Positions 24,303-32,783 of a stretch of DNA of 64,000 nt are shown here, one piece after another. Position numbers and translations under genes: made by a program. The notes beneath the pieces are model-generated. The model did no database searches. It worked only from the letters and a program-made list of their open reading frames with translations, and was not told where the DNA came from. This stretch comes from Microbacterium sp. K24 (GTDB lineage Bacteria > Actinomycetota > Actinomycetes > Actinomycetales > Microbacteriaceae), in assembly GCF_004794465.1 (NCBI RefSeq), contig NZ_SSDJ01000092.1, positions 1 to 64,000 of the forward strand. The letters are read 5' to 3'. How positions within the stretch are numbered: position 1 is the first letter of the stretch; each line of letters starts with the position of its first letter.

Positions 24303-25693
24303 CCACGTTCGTGCATCCGTACATCCCCAATACGGCGCCCGAGTCGCGCGCGGCGATGCTCGCCGCCGTCGGCGCCGAATCCGTCGAGGAGTTCTACGCC
24401 GACGTCCCCGCGTCGCTGCGTCTGAACCGGCCGCTCGACCTGCCGGCGCCTCTGATCGCCGAGCAGGATCTGGCTCGCCACGTCCGCGGCATCCTCTCGG
24501 CGAACCGCTCCACCGAAGAGCGGTTGAGCTTCCTCGGGGCGGGCACGTACAACCACTACGTGCCGGCGGTCGTCGACGAGGTGATCCGCCGCAGCGAGTT
24601 CCTCACCGCCTACGCGGGCGAGCCCTACGAGGACCACGGGCGGTTCCAGGCGCTCTTCGAATACCAGTCGCTGATGGCCGAGCTGCTCGCGATGGATGTC
24701 GTGAACGTGCCGACCTACGACGGCTACCAGGCCACGGCCACCGGACTCGCGATGGCGGGCCGTCTCACCGGCCGCGGGCGCGTGCTCGCGCTGAGCGACG
24801 TGCTGCCGGAGAAGCTCTCGAAGGTGCACGACTACATCCGCACCAGCCTCGCGATCGAGCAGGTCGCGGCAGCCGACGGCACCGCCGACCTCGATGCGCT
24901 GAACAGTCTGCTGGGCGACGACGTCGCCGCCGTCTGGATCGAGACGCCCAGCGCCACCGGTGCGGTCGAGACCCGGCTGGCCGAGATCGCCGAGGCCGCG
25001 CACGCGGTCGGTGCGATCGTCGTGGTCGGCACCGATCCGATCGGCTACGGCGTGCTCACTCCGCCGTCGATGCAGGGCGCCGACATCGTCACCGGAGACA
25101 TCCAGTCGCTCGGGCTGCACCAGTGGTTCGGCGGTGCGCACGCCGGCTTCATCGCCGTGCACGACGACGAGCGCTTCGTGATGGAGATGCCCTCCCGCCT
25201 GTTCGGGCTGGAATCGACCGACGTTCCCGGCGAGTACGGTTTCGGCGATGTCGCCTACGAGCGCACCTCCTTCGCCCAGCGCGAAGAGGGCAAGGAATGG
25301 GTCGGCACCGCCGCTGCACTGTGGGGCATCGCCACCGGCGTCTACCTGTCGCTGATGGGGCCTGCCGGCATGGCCGAGCTCGGCGAGCTGCTGCTGGCCC
25401 GCACGCGCTACGCACAGCAGAAGCTCGCGGCGATCCCCGGCGTCGAGCTCGGCGATGCGGCGCTGCACCTGCGCGAGTTCACGGTGAGGTTCGCGGACGC
25501 CCGCGCCACGGACGTCATCACCGCGCTGCGCGCACAGGGTATCGAGCCCGGTGTCGCGATCGACGACCAGACCCTGCTGGCGTGCGTGACCGAGGCCACC
25601 TCCGCCGCCGACATCGACCGTCTCGCCGACGCGATCACGACATTCACCTCCGACACCGGATCTTCCGACACGACGAAGGAGCACGGCGCATGA
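24299..25693 (+). CDS. gcvPA: Glycine decarboxylase P-protein subunit 1 homologue
   Basis: PLP-fold protein of 464 aa similar to subunit 1 of two-part glycine dehydrogenase: TFVHPYIPNTAPESRAAMLA, FLGAGTYNHYVPAVVDEV, YQSLMAELLAMDVVNVPTYDGYQA, then a C-terminal small domain. Subunit 1 lacks the PLP lysine and forms an alpha2beta2 enzyme with subunit 2. Together they release CO2 from glycine and pass the aminomethyl group to GcvH. No gcvH or gcvT is near, and actinobacteria usually have a one-chain GcvP, so this copy may be a specialised paralogue. Its place inside a glycosidase operon is unusual. Confidence 0.88.
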   Translation: MTTFVHPYIPNTAPESRAAMLAAVGAESVEEFYADVPASLRLNRPLDLPAPLIAEQDLARHVRGILSANRSTEERLSFLGAGTYNHYVPAVVDEVIRRSEFLTAYAGEPYEDHGRFQALFEYQSLMAELLAMDVVNVPTYDGYQATATGLAMAGRLTGRGRVLALSDVLPEKLSKVHDYIRTSLAIEQVAAADGTADLDALNSLLGDDVAAVWIETPSATGAVETRLAEIAEAAHAVGAIVVVGTDPIGYGVLTPPSMQGADIVTGDIQSLGLHQWFGGAHAGFIAVHDDERFVMEMPSRLFGLESTDVPGEYGFGDVAYERTSFAQREEGKEWVGTAAALWGIATGVYLSLMGPAGMAELGELLLARTRYAQQKLAAIPGVELGDAALHLREFTVRFADARATDVITALRAQGIEPGVAIDDQTLLACVTEATSAADIDRLADAITTFTSDTGSSDTTKEHGA

Positions 25694-27324
25694 GCCTCCC
25701 CATCGCCCCCACGACCGGTCCGCGCCGCTTCCACCAGGCGAGCTGGAACGAGCCGATCGTCTTCGAGCTGTCCACCCCCGGTGAGCGCGGAGTATCGATC
25801 ACTCCCGTGGAGCCGGCCGTGCGCGACGCGGTCGGCGACGTGCTCGCCGACCTGCCGGCCGGGATGCGTCGGCCTGCGCCGCCTGCGCTGCCCGAGATCG
25901 CGCAGATGCGCGTGCTCAAGCACTACCTGCGGCTGTCGCAGGAGAACCTCGGCTCCGACCTGAACGTCGACATCGGCCAGGGCACCTGCACGATCAAGTA
26001 CTCGCCGAAGATCAACGACCAGCTCATCGAGGTGCCGCAGCTGCGGGCGCTGCACCCGGCGCAGAACCCCGACGACACCCAGGGCGCCCTGGAGCTCATC
26101 TGGCGACTCGAGCAGATGATGCAGGAGATCTCCGGGATGGATGCCGTCTCGCTCGCCTCTCCCGGCGGCTCGGCCGGCATCTGGACGAACATCGCGATGA
26201 TCCGGGCCTACCACGAGTCCCGCGGCGAGGGCGATCAGCGCGACGAGGTCATCACGACGATCTTCAGCCACCCGTCCAATGCCGCCGCGGCCAAGGTCGC
26301 CGGGTACAAGATCATCACCATCTACCCGGATGCCGACGGCTACCCCGATCTGGATGCGCTGAAGGCCGCGCTGTCCGAGCGGACCGCAGCGATCATGGTG
26401 ACCAACCCCGAGGACACCGGCATCTACAACCCGGCGATCCGGGAATGGGTCGACGCCGCGCACGCCGTCGGCGCCCTCGCCTCGTACGACCAGGCCAATG
26501 CCGCCGGAATCCTCGGGATCACCCGCGCCCGCGACGCCGGTTTCGACGTCTGCCAGTTCAACCTGCACAAGACGTTCTCGGCCCCGCATGGCAGCGGCGG
26601 ACCGGGGGCGGCGGCCAACGCGGTCTCCGCAGCCCTGGCGCCCTTCCTCCCCGGACCGCGGGTCGAGAAGGTCGACGGTCGCTTCGTGGTCCGCGAGCCC
26701 GGCGAGCTGTCGATCGGACACGTCGCTCCGGCGCACGGAGTGATCCTGCACGTGGTGCGCGCGTACGCCTGGATCATGGCTCTCGGCGCCGAAGGACTGC
26801 TGACCGCGTCGCAGATCGCCGTGCTGAACAACAACTACCTGCTGAAGAAGGTGCTCGAGATCCCGGGCGCCTCGGCGCCGTACGCGACCGGACGCCGTCG
26901 CATCGAGCAGGTGCGCTACTCGTGGCAGGAGCTGTTCGAAGACACCGGCATCACGTCGGAGGAGATCGGCATCCGCATGGCCGACTACGGCTTCCACTAC
27001 TGGACGAGCCACCACCCCTACGTCGTGCCGCAGCCGTTCACGCTCGAGCCGACCGAGTGCTACTCGAAGGCCGAGATCGACGAGTACGTCACCGCGCTCG
27101 CCCGCGTGGCGCAGGAGGCGCGCGAGGATCCGGAGCTGGTACGCACGGCCCCGCACAACCAGACCGTGCACCACACCCATCACGACGACCTCGACGACCC
27201 GGAGCGCTGGGCCGTCACCTGGCGCGCCTACCGTCGGAAGTACCCTTCGGCAGGCTCAGGACGACGCTTCGGCGAGGTGCCCGCGGACGCCGTCGCGCAG
27301 CTCGAGGAGTCCATCGCCTCGTGA
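25690..27324 (+). CDS. gcvPB: Glycine decarboxylase P-protein subunit 2 homologue
   Basis: PLP-binding half of the split P-protein, 544 aa. The cofactor lysine lies in CQFNLHKTFSAPHGSGGPG, and other family segments include SLASPGGSAGIWTNIAMIRAY, VTNPEDTGIYNPAI and a C-terminal SHHPYVVPQPFTLEPTECYS. It starts ATGA-overlapped with gcvPA and ends GTGA-overlapped with the kinase-like gene. It is somewhat longer than typical subunit 2. Near the C-terminus a stretch encoding YPSAGSGRR corresponds to a CCTTCGGCAGGCTCAGG-like repeat word. Reaction on glycine is the family role; another amino acid is possible here. Confidence 0.88.
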   Translation: MSLPIAPTTGPRRFHQASWNEPIVFELSTPGERGVSITPVEPAVRDAVGDVLADLPAGMRRPAPPALPEIAQMRVLKHYLRLSQENLGSDLNVDIGQGTCTIKYSPKINDQLIEVPQLRALHPAQNPDDTQGALELIWRLEQMMQEISGMDAVSLASPGGSAGIWTNIAMIRAYHESRGEGDQRDEVITTIFSHPSNAAAAKVAGYKIITIYPDADGYPDLDALKAALSERTAAIMVTNPEDTGIYNPAIREWVDAAHAVGALASYDQANAAGILGITRARDAGFDVCQFNLHKTFSAPHGSGGPGAAANAVSAALAPFLPGPRVEKVDGRFVVREPGELSIGHVAPAHGVILHVVRAYAWIMALGAEGLLTASQIAVLNNNYLLKKVLEIPGASAPYATGRRRIEQVRYSWQELFEDTGITSEEIGIRMADYGFHYWTSHHPYVVPQPFTLEPTECYSKAEIDEYVTALARVAQEAREDPELVRTAPHNQTVHHTHHDDLDDPERWAVTWRAYRRKYPSAGSGRRFGEVPADAVAQLEESIAS

Positions 27325-28463
27325 TCGGCCTGGTCGTCAATCCTGTCGCCGGCGTCGGCGGGCCCGCGGGGCTCGCCGGCTCCGACGGCGCGGACGTGCA
27401 GCGTCTCGCTCGCGGGCGCGGCGCGCGCTCGCGGGTGCAGGAACGGACGGCCGCGGCGTTGGCGGTGCTGGCAGCGCAGCATCCGGGCCTGGTCGTGGCG
27501 ACAGCAGAAGGTGAGATGGGTGCGGATGCCGTGCGCGGCGCGGGGCTCGTGCCGTGCGTCGTCTCCGCGCGTCTGCCTGATCCGGCGCGGCCGACGGATG
27601 CTGCCGACACCAAGCGCGCCGTCGCCGCGGTCGCTGCGGCCGGAGCAGACCTGGTGCTCGTCGTCGGCGGGGACGGGACGCTGCGCGATGCCGTGTCCGG
27701 ACTCGGTGCGGAGCGGATGCCGGCGGTGCTCGGCATTCCGGCGGGCGTGAAGATGTACTCCCCGGTGTTCGCGGTGAGCCCCCGGGCGGCGGGAGCGCTC
27801 GCCGCGGAGTGGATCTCGCGCGGCGGCCTCCCCACCGATGACCGCGAGGTGCTCGACATCGATGAGGCTGCGATGCGGCGGGCGCGCGTCGACCCCACTC
27901 TCTACGCGATGCTGCGCGTGCCGTACCTCGCCGGCCGCACGCAGGCGCGGAAGGCGGCGACCCCGGCATCCGAAGCCGCCGCGGTCGAGGCCGCCGCGCG
28001 CGGAGCGGTGGCCCGGATGCTGCCCGGCATCCGCTATCTGCTCGGGCCCGGCGGCACGACCGCCGAGATCGCCCGTCAGCTCGGTGTCGAGGGCAGTCCG
28101 CTCGGCGTCGACGTCATCCTCGACGGCGCGGTCGTCGTCCGCGGGGCGAGTGAGCAGGAACTCCTGGCCGAGATCGCGCGCGGACCCGCCCAGGCCGTCG
28201 TCACCGTCATCGGCGGGCAGGGCTTCCTCCTCGGGCGCGGAAACCAGCAGCTGTCGGCATCCGTTCTCCGCGCCCTCGGCGACGACCCGCTGCTCGTGGT
28301 CGCACCGGAGCAGAAGCTCATCGACCTGCTCGGCCGTCCGCTGCTCGTCGACACCGGCGATCTCGACCTCGATGCGCGGCTCGCCGGGCACATCCGCATC
28401 GTCACCGGCGTCGGCACGAGCAGCCTGTACGCCGTGACGGCTCCCGAACTCACCCCGGTCTGA
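27321..28463 (+). CDS. ATP-NAD kinase family protein (COG3199 type)
   Basis: A 380-aa protein with the diacylglycerol/NAD-kinase fold: IGLVVNPVAGVGGPAGLAGS at the N-terminus and the nucleotide motif LVLVVGGDGTLRDAV, followed by VLGIPAGVKMYSPVFAVSP. These are features of the AcoX/COG3199 group, whose members occur in catabolic operons and are not the housekeeping NAD kinase. Its likely reaction is phosphorylation of a nucleotide or sugar-like substrate. GTG start overlaps the gcvPB stop. It might make NADP for the SDR encoded next. Confidence 0.85.
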   Translation: MIGLVVNPVAGVGGPAGLAGSDGADVQRLARGRGARSRVQERTAAALAVLAAQHPGLVVATAEGEMGADAVRGAGLVPCVVSARLPDPARPTDAADTKRAVAAVAAAGADLVLVVGGDGTLRDAVSGLGAERMPAVLGIPAGVKMYSPVFAVSPRAAGALAAEWISRGGLPTDDREVLDIDEAAMRRARVDPTLYAMLRVPYLAGRTQARKAATPASEAAAVEAAARGAVARMLPGIRYLLGPGGTTAEIARQLGVEGSPLGVDVILDGAVVVRGASEQELLAEIARGPAQAVVTVIGGQGFLLGRGNQQLSASVLRALGDDPLLVVAPEQKLIDLLGRPLLVDTGDLDLDARLAGHIRIVTGVGTSSLYAVTAPELTPV

Positions 28464-28483
28464 AACCACCCGAAAGGAATCCC

Positions 28484-29242
28484 ATGCGACTCGAGAACAA
28501 GAAGGCCATCGTCACCGGTGGCGCCGGCGGCATCGGCCGCGCCACGTCGATCGCGCTCGCCGCGGAAGGCGCGTCCGTCGCCGTCGTCGACCTGAATGCC
28601 GAAGCCGCCGAGGCCGTCGCCGCCGAGATCCGCGAGGCGGGTGGCACGGCCGTCGCGATCTCCGCCGATGTCGCGAGCGAGCCCGACATCGAGCGCGTCA
28701 TCGCGACCGCGGTGTCGCAGTTCGGCGGCGTGGACGTCGTGTTCAACAACGCGGGCATCATCCGCCGCACGACCGCGGTCGAGACGACCGTCGAGGAGTG
28801 GGACCGCGTCTTCGGCGTGAACGTGCGTTCGATCTTCCTGATGTGCAAGCACATCGTGCCGATCATGGAGGCCGCGGGCGGCGGTTCGATCATCAACACC
28901 GGCTCCGGCTGGGGCCTCAAGGGCGGCGGACAGGCGATCTCGTACTGCGCCTCGAAGGGTGCGGTCGTGAACATGACCCGCGCGCTGGCGATCGATCACG
29001 GGCCGGCCGGCATCCGCGTGAACTCGGTCAACCCCGGCGACGTGAACACCGGGATGCTGCGCGAAGAGGCCCGTCAGCTCGCGCAGGACACGAACGCGTT
29101 CCTCGCCGAGGCCGCCGACCGCCCTCTGCGCCGCATGGGCGAGCCGCACGAGGTCGCGCAGGCCGTGGTCTGGCTCGCGAGCGACGACTCGTCGTACGTC
29201 ACGGGCTCGGCGCTCGTCGTCGACGGCGGCGGCATCGCGTAA
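28484..29242 (+). CDS. Short-chain dehydrogenase/reductase
   Basis: Classical SDR of 252 aa. Cofactor motif TGGAGGIG near residue 12, NNAGII, the catalytic Ser in NTGSGWG, then Tyr-x3-Lys as YCASKGAVVNMT, and the C-terminal SYVTGSALVVDGG. An acidic Asp after strand 2 (VAVVDLNAEA) favours NAD over NADP. GAAAGGAATCCC precedes the ATG. Last gene of the GH42 operon; it probably oxidises a sugar or sugar acid released by the upstream enzymes (inference). Confidence 0.92.
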   Translation: MRLENKKAIVTGGAGGIGRATSIALAAEGASVAVVDLNAEAAEAVAAEIREAGGTAVAISADVASEPDIERVIATAVSQFGGVDVVFNNAGIIRRTTAVETTVEEWDRVFGVNVRSIFLMCKHIVPIMEAAGGGSIINTGSGWGLKGGGQAISYCASKGAVVNMTRALAIDHGPAGIRVNSVNPGDVNTGMLREEARQLAQDTNAFLAEAADRPLRRMGEPHEVAQAVVWLASDDSSYVTGSALVVDGGGIA

Positions 29243-29246
29243 CGCG

Positions 29247-29639
29247 TCAGGCGGCCTTCATCTGGATCAGCTGGATGAGGTTGCCGCAGGTGTCGTCGAG
29301 CACGGCGACGAAGGCCGTGCCGATGTCGGTCGGCTGCTGCGTGAACACCACGCCGAGGTCGGTCAGGCGAGCGTGCTCGGCGGCGAGGTCGTCGACGGCG
29401 AACTGGGCGAGCGGGATGCCGTCCTCGACGAGCGCGTCACGGTACGGCTTCACGGCGGGGTGGTCCGACGGCTCGAGCAGGAGCTCGGGACCGTCGGGCG
29501 CCTCGGCCGACTTCACCGTGAGCCAGGAGGCATCGCCGAGCGGGATGTCGTGATGCTTCGTGAATCCGAGCACGTCGGTGTAGAAGGCGAGGGCCTTCCG
29601 CTGGTCGTCGACGAAGATGCTGGTCAGTTCGATTCTCAT
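29247..29639 (-). CDS. VOC-family protein (glyoxalase/bleomycin-resistance fold)
   Basis: A 130-aa vicinal-oxygen-chelate protein: IELTSIFVDDQRKALAFYTD, VLGFTKHHDIPLGDASWLTV and a C-terminal VLDDTCGNLIQLIQ with a Cys-Gly-Asn-x-Ile pattern typical of family members. It overlaps the upstream ArsR gene by 4 nt (ATGA), so the two form one unit. Members range from dioxygenases to antibiotic-binding proteins; the substrate is unknown. A longer frame upstream is only the ArsR region read in another frame. Confidence 0.85.
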   Translation of the reverse strand: MRIELTSIFVDDQRKALAFYTDVLGFTKHHDIPLGDASWLTVKSAEAPDGPELLLEPSDHPAVKPYRDALVEDGIPLAQFAVDDLAAEHARLTDLGVVFTQQPTDIGTAFVAVLDDTCGNLIQLIQMKAA

Positions 29640-29935
29640 GGGGTGCTCCGTGTGTTCGGCCAGCGCTCGGCGATGCGGGCGAGGGGCTCGGGGTGGAAGT
29701 AGTGGAACTTGGAGCGGCCGCGCCGTTCCGTCGAGATCAGTTCGGCCGACTCGAGCACCGCGAGGTGCTGCGACACGGCCTGACGGGTCAAGGTCACGCC
29801 GTGCCGCATCGCGAGCGTCGTGCAGATCTCGAAGAGCGTCTGTCCGTCGCGCGCCGACAGTTCGTCGAGGATGAGTCGCCTCGTCTCGTCGTCGAGCGCA
29901 CGGAACAGATCGGTCATGCCTGTCATGATAGGCAA
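29636..29935 (-). CDS. ArsR-family regulator
   Basis: A 99-aa winged-helix repressor: MTDLFRALDDETRRLILDEL, then LTRQAVSQHLAVLESAELIS and TERRGRSKFHYFHPEPL. Lacks a metal-binding Cys motif. Three Met codons lie near the start; the third, at 29917, begins directly at the conserved helix. Two palindrome-like sites lie at and just upstream of the start: TGCCTGTCATGATAGGCA and CAAGTAGTGACTTG. Autoregulation with the overlapping VOC gene is likely. Confidence 0.87.
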   Translation of the reverse strand: MPIMTGMTDLFRALDDETRRLILDELSARDGQTLFEICTTLAMRHGVTLTRQAVSQHLAVLESAELISTERRGRSKFHYFHPEPLARIAERWPNTRSTP

Positions 29936-29947
29936 GTAGTGACTTGC
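29916..29947. promoter_or_regulatory. Palindromic sites at the ArsR gene start
   Basis: TGCCTGTCATGATAGGCA (near-perfect dyad, one mismatched pair) overlaps the upstream start codons. CAAGTAGTGACTTG with 5-bp arms follows directly. Their position fits operator control of the ArsR/VOC pair; no repeat elsewhere supports this. Confidence 0.45.
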
Positions 29948-30019
29948 ATATCAAGGGGGGTCGGATGCTCGCATCCCCCGCGCGGCTGACCCCCAGGACT
30001 CTCGCGTAAAATCGGGACA

Positions 30020-31537
30020 ATGACCGATGCGCCTCTCGATGAACCCGACCTGGGCGCCGGCATCGACCCCGACGACCTCGCCACCACTCTGCGCGTGCTC
30101 TCTCAGCTGCACGAGATCGACAACGAGCATCCGGACTTCGTCGCCGTGCGCCACGCGACCGCCGCGATGTTCAAGGCCGTCAAGCGCGTGCGCCGCAAGG
30201 AGATCCGCGACGCGATCGCCGAGGCCGACAAGGCCGTCGTCGCCCGCACCGCGACCGGTGCTCCCGACCGCATCGACGACGAGACCCGCGGCCACGACCT
30301 CGCCACCAGCGTCGTCGACGCCCCCATCGCCGGCGAACTGCTCAAGCCCCGCAACTGCTACATCTGCAAGCAGCCGTACACGGTCGTCGACGCGTTCTAC
30401 CACCAGCTCTGCCCCGACTGCGCGCGCTTCAGCCACGGCAAGCGCAACGCCCGCACCGACCTCACCGGCAAGCGCGCCCTGCTCACCGGCGGCCGCGCCA
30501 AGATCGGCATGCACATCGCGCTGCGGCTGCTGCGCGACGGCGCGCACACCACGATCACGACGCGCTTCCCGCGCGACGCCGTGCGTCGCTTCTCGGCGCT
30601 GCCCGATTCGGGCGACTGGCTGCACCGTCTGCGCGTCGTCGGCATCGATCTGCGCGACCCCGCGCAGGTGATCGGCCTCGCCGACTCCGTCGCGGCGCAG
30701 GGGCCGCTCGACATCCTCATCAACAACGCGGCGCAGACCGTGCGGCGCTCGCCGGGCTCGTACTCGCTGCTGGCGGATGCCGAACTGCAGCCGCTTCCCG
30801 ACGGTCCGCTGCCCGAGATGGAGACCTTCGGGCACACGGCCGACCCGCACCCGCAGGCGCTGCAGGCCTCGGTCGACGCGCATCCGCTGCTGTCGGTCGC
30901 GGCCCTCGGCGGCACGGTCGCCGAACAGGGCGGCCAGGCGCTCACGGCCGAGGACCTCGCTCGCCTCGCCATGGCACCCGGATCGTCGTCGCTGGAGAAG
31001 CACGCCGACGGCACCGCGATCGACGCGGGCGGACTCGTGCCGGACGTGAACCGCACCAACAGCTGGGTGCAGTCGATCGACCAGGTCGATCCGCTCGAGA
31101 TGCTCGAGGTGCAGCTCGCCAACACGACCGCGCCGTTCCTGCTCATCAGCCGCCTGCGCGCGTCGATGGCGGCATCCTCCGCGCATCGTAAGTACGTGGT
31201 CAACGTCTCGGCGATGGAGGGGCAGTTCTCGCGGCGGTACAAGGGCCCGGGGCATCCGCACACCAACATGGCGAAGGCCGCGCTGAACATGCTTACGCGC
31301 ACCAGCGCCGGCGAGATGCTCGAGACCGACGGCATCCTGATGACCGCCGTCGACACCGGCTGGATCACCGACGAGCGCCCGCACTACACGAAGGTGCGTC
31401 TCGCCGAGGAGGGCTTCCATGCTCCGCTCGACCTGGTCGACGGCGCGGCCCGCGTGTACGACCCGATCGTGCGCGGCGAGGCCGGCGAAGACATCCACGG
31501 CGTGTTCCTGAAGGACTACGAACCCAGCCCCTGGTGA
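30020..31537 (+). CDS. SDR-fold protein with N-terminal helical region and zinc ribbon
   Basis: A 505-aa protein. Residues 1-100 are mostly helical and charged. C113-x2-C116...C131-x2-C134 form a zinc ribbon (CYICKQPY ... LCPDC). A Rossmann SDR domain follows from about 150 (RALLTGGRAKIG, then DILINNAAQTVRR). The catalytic Ser is present (VVNVSAMEG), but the usual Tyr of Tyr-x3-Lys is Thr in HTNMAKAALNML, and a long insertion occurs between about 255 and 365. It may therefore bind nucleotide without standard SDR chemistry. It is transcribed alone. Role unknown. Confidence 0.8.
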   Translation: MTDAPLDEPDLGAGIDPDDLATTLRVLSQLHEIDNEHPDFVAVRHATAAMFKAVKRVRRKEIRDAIAEADKAVVARTATGAPDRIDDETRGHDLATSVVDAPIAGELLKPRNCYICKQPYTVVDAFYHQLCPDCARFSHGKRNARTDLTGKRALLTGGRAKIGMHIALRLLRDGAHTTITTRFPRDAVRRFSALPDSGDWLHRLRVVGIDLRDPAQVIGLADSVAAQGPLDILINNAAQTVRRSPGSYSLLADAELQPLPDGPLPEMETFGHTADPHPQALQASVDAHPLLSVAALGGTVAEQGGQALTAEDLARLAMAPGSSSLEKHADGTAIDAGGLVPDVNRTNSWVQSIDQVDPLEMLEVQLANTTAPFLLISRLRASMAASSAHRKYVVNVSAMEGQFSRRYKGPGHPHTNMAKAALNMLTRTSAGEMLETDGILMTAVDTGWITDERPHYTKVRLAEEGFHAPLDLVDGAARVYDPIVRGEAGEDIHGVFLKDYEPSPW

Positions 31538-31587
31538 GTGCCGGCCGCCTTGAGGCGGCTCCCGGACCCGGTACAGATGTCGGACGA

Positions 31588-31636
31588 CACGCCAGATGTC
31601 GGACCGTTTCGGCCGTTTCGTCCGACATCTGGCGTG
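31588..31636. terminator. Strong hairpin, probable terminator or REP-like unit
   Basis: Perfect 17-bp arms CACGCCAGATGTCGGAC (31588-31604) and its complement (31620-31636) enclose a 15-nt loop. A partial direct copy (AGATGTCGGAC) lies at 31576-31586. It lies between the convergent SDR and HxlR genes, so it can stop both transcripts. Confidence 0.65.
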
Positions 31637-31711
31637 TTGCCCGTCAGCTGCGCCGGCGAAATCGCGGCGGATGCGGGGTGGCGGATGCCGGGACAGGCGT
31701 GCGTGAGCTTT

Positions 31712-32050
31712 TCAGGCGCCGCGACGCTCCAGGTTGAGCGACGCCCAGGCGCCGAGCTGGTCGAGGATCGGCAGCAGTCCTTCGCCGCTCGCGGTGAGCG
31801 CGTAGGACACGGTGATGGGCGGTCCAGCGTCGACCGTCCGCGCGACGAGACCGGTCTCAGCGAGCTCGGCGAGCCGATCGGAGAGGACGGTGTCGCTGAT
31901 GCCGGCCACCGCGCGGCGCAGCGTGACGAAGGTCGAGGGGCCGGCGCCGAGGGAGGCGACGATCATGCCGTTCCACCGTTTGCCGAGCACGCTGAAGGCG
32001 AGTGTGACGGCGGCGTCACACCGTTGCACAGCCTCTTCCAGCTCGGGCAT
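31712..32050 (-). CDS. HxlR-family regulator
   Basis: A 112-aa winged-helix protein: CDAAVTLAFSVLGKRWNGMI, then FVTLRRAVAGISDTVLSDRL, AELAETGLVARTV and YALTASGEGLLPIL, which is the HxlR pattern. The Cys near residue 11 is at the place of the redox or aldehyde-sensing Cys found in several members. It is divergent from the azoreductase gene and is its likely repressor. Confidence 0.9.
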   Translation of the reverse strand: MPELEEAVQRCDAAVTLAFSVLGKRWNGMIVASLGAGPSTFVTLRRAVAGISDTVLSDRLAELAETGLVARTVDAGPPITVSYALTASGEGLLPILDQLGAWASLNLERRGA

Positions 32051-32126
32051 GCCCCCATCCTACTCGTGCTACGTTGACCAGTGTCGCTAAGAAAAACCTA
32101 GTGACTACGAAAACGAGAGGTCAGAC

Positions 32127-32783
32127 ATGTCCCTGTTCCGCCTGGATGCCAGCATCCTTCCCGCGTCGTCCGCCAGCCGCGCACTCGCCGACCTCGTCGA
32201 GGCCGAGTGGACGGCATCCCACCCCGACTCGACAGTGACCCGCCGCGATGTCGCCGCCGACCCGGTTCCCGCGACGGCGTGGACGGATGCCGTCACCGGC
32301 GGTTTCGTCGACGCGGCACAGCGGACCCCCGCGCAGAACGAGGCCCGTGCCCTCGCCACGACCTTCGCCGACGAGCTGATCGGCGCCGACGCCCTGCTGT
32401 TCGCCGTGCCGCTCTACAACTACGGCGTCTCGCAGCACTTCAAGACCTGGTTCGACCTCGCGTACACCGACCCGCGCATCGACCCGACCGGAACCGCCCT
32501 TCGCGGCAAGCCCGCGACGCTGGTCACGGTCCTCGGCGGCAACTACGCGCCCGGCACCCCCAAGGAGGGCTGGGACCACTCGACCGGCTGGCTCCGTCGT
32601 GCGCTCGCGGATGTCTGGGGTCTCGACCTGCGCGTCGTGCAGCGTCCGTTCACCCTCGTGGGTGTGAACCCGGCGCTCGACGCCTTCGCCGACACCGCGC
32701 AGGAGCTCAAGGAAGCCGCCGAGACCGACGCGGTCGCCTACGGCCGCGAGGTCGCTGCGCTGCGGGGTTCGCAGGTCGCCTGA
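32127..32783 (+). CDS. FMN-dependent NAD(P)H azoreductase-like flavodoxin-fold protein
   Basis: A 218-aa quinone/azo reductase-like protein: MSLFRLDASILPASSASRAL at the FMN phosphate loop, ADALLFAVPLYNYGVSQHFK, TWFDLAYTDPR and LVTVLGGNY. It matches the AzoR group, which reduces quinones or azo compounds by two electrons. ATGAGAGGT-like GAGAGG precedes the ATG. It is controlled in all likelihood by the divergent HxlR regulator, giving a quinone- or electrophile-response pair. Confidence 0.88.
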   Translation: MSLFRLDASILPASSASRALADLVEAEWTASHPDSTVTRRDVAADPVPATAWTDAVTGGFVDAAQRTPAQNEARALATTFADELIGADALLFAVPLYNYGVSQHFKTWFDLAYTDPRIDPTGTALRGKPATLVTVLGGNYAPGTPKEGWDHSTGWLRRALADVWGLDLRVVQRPFTLVGVNPALDAFADTAQELKEAAETDAVAYGREVAALRGSQVA

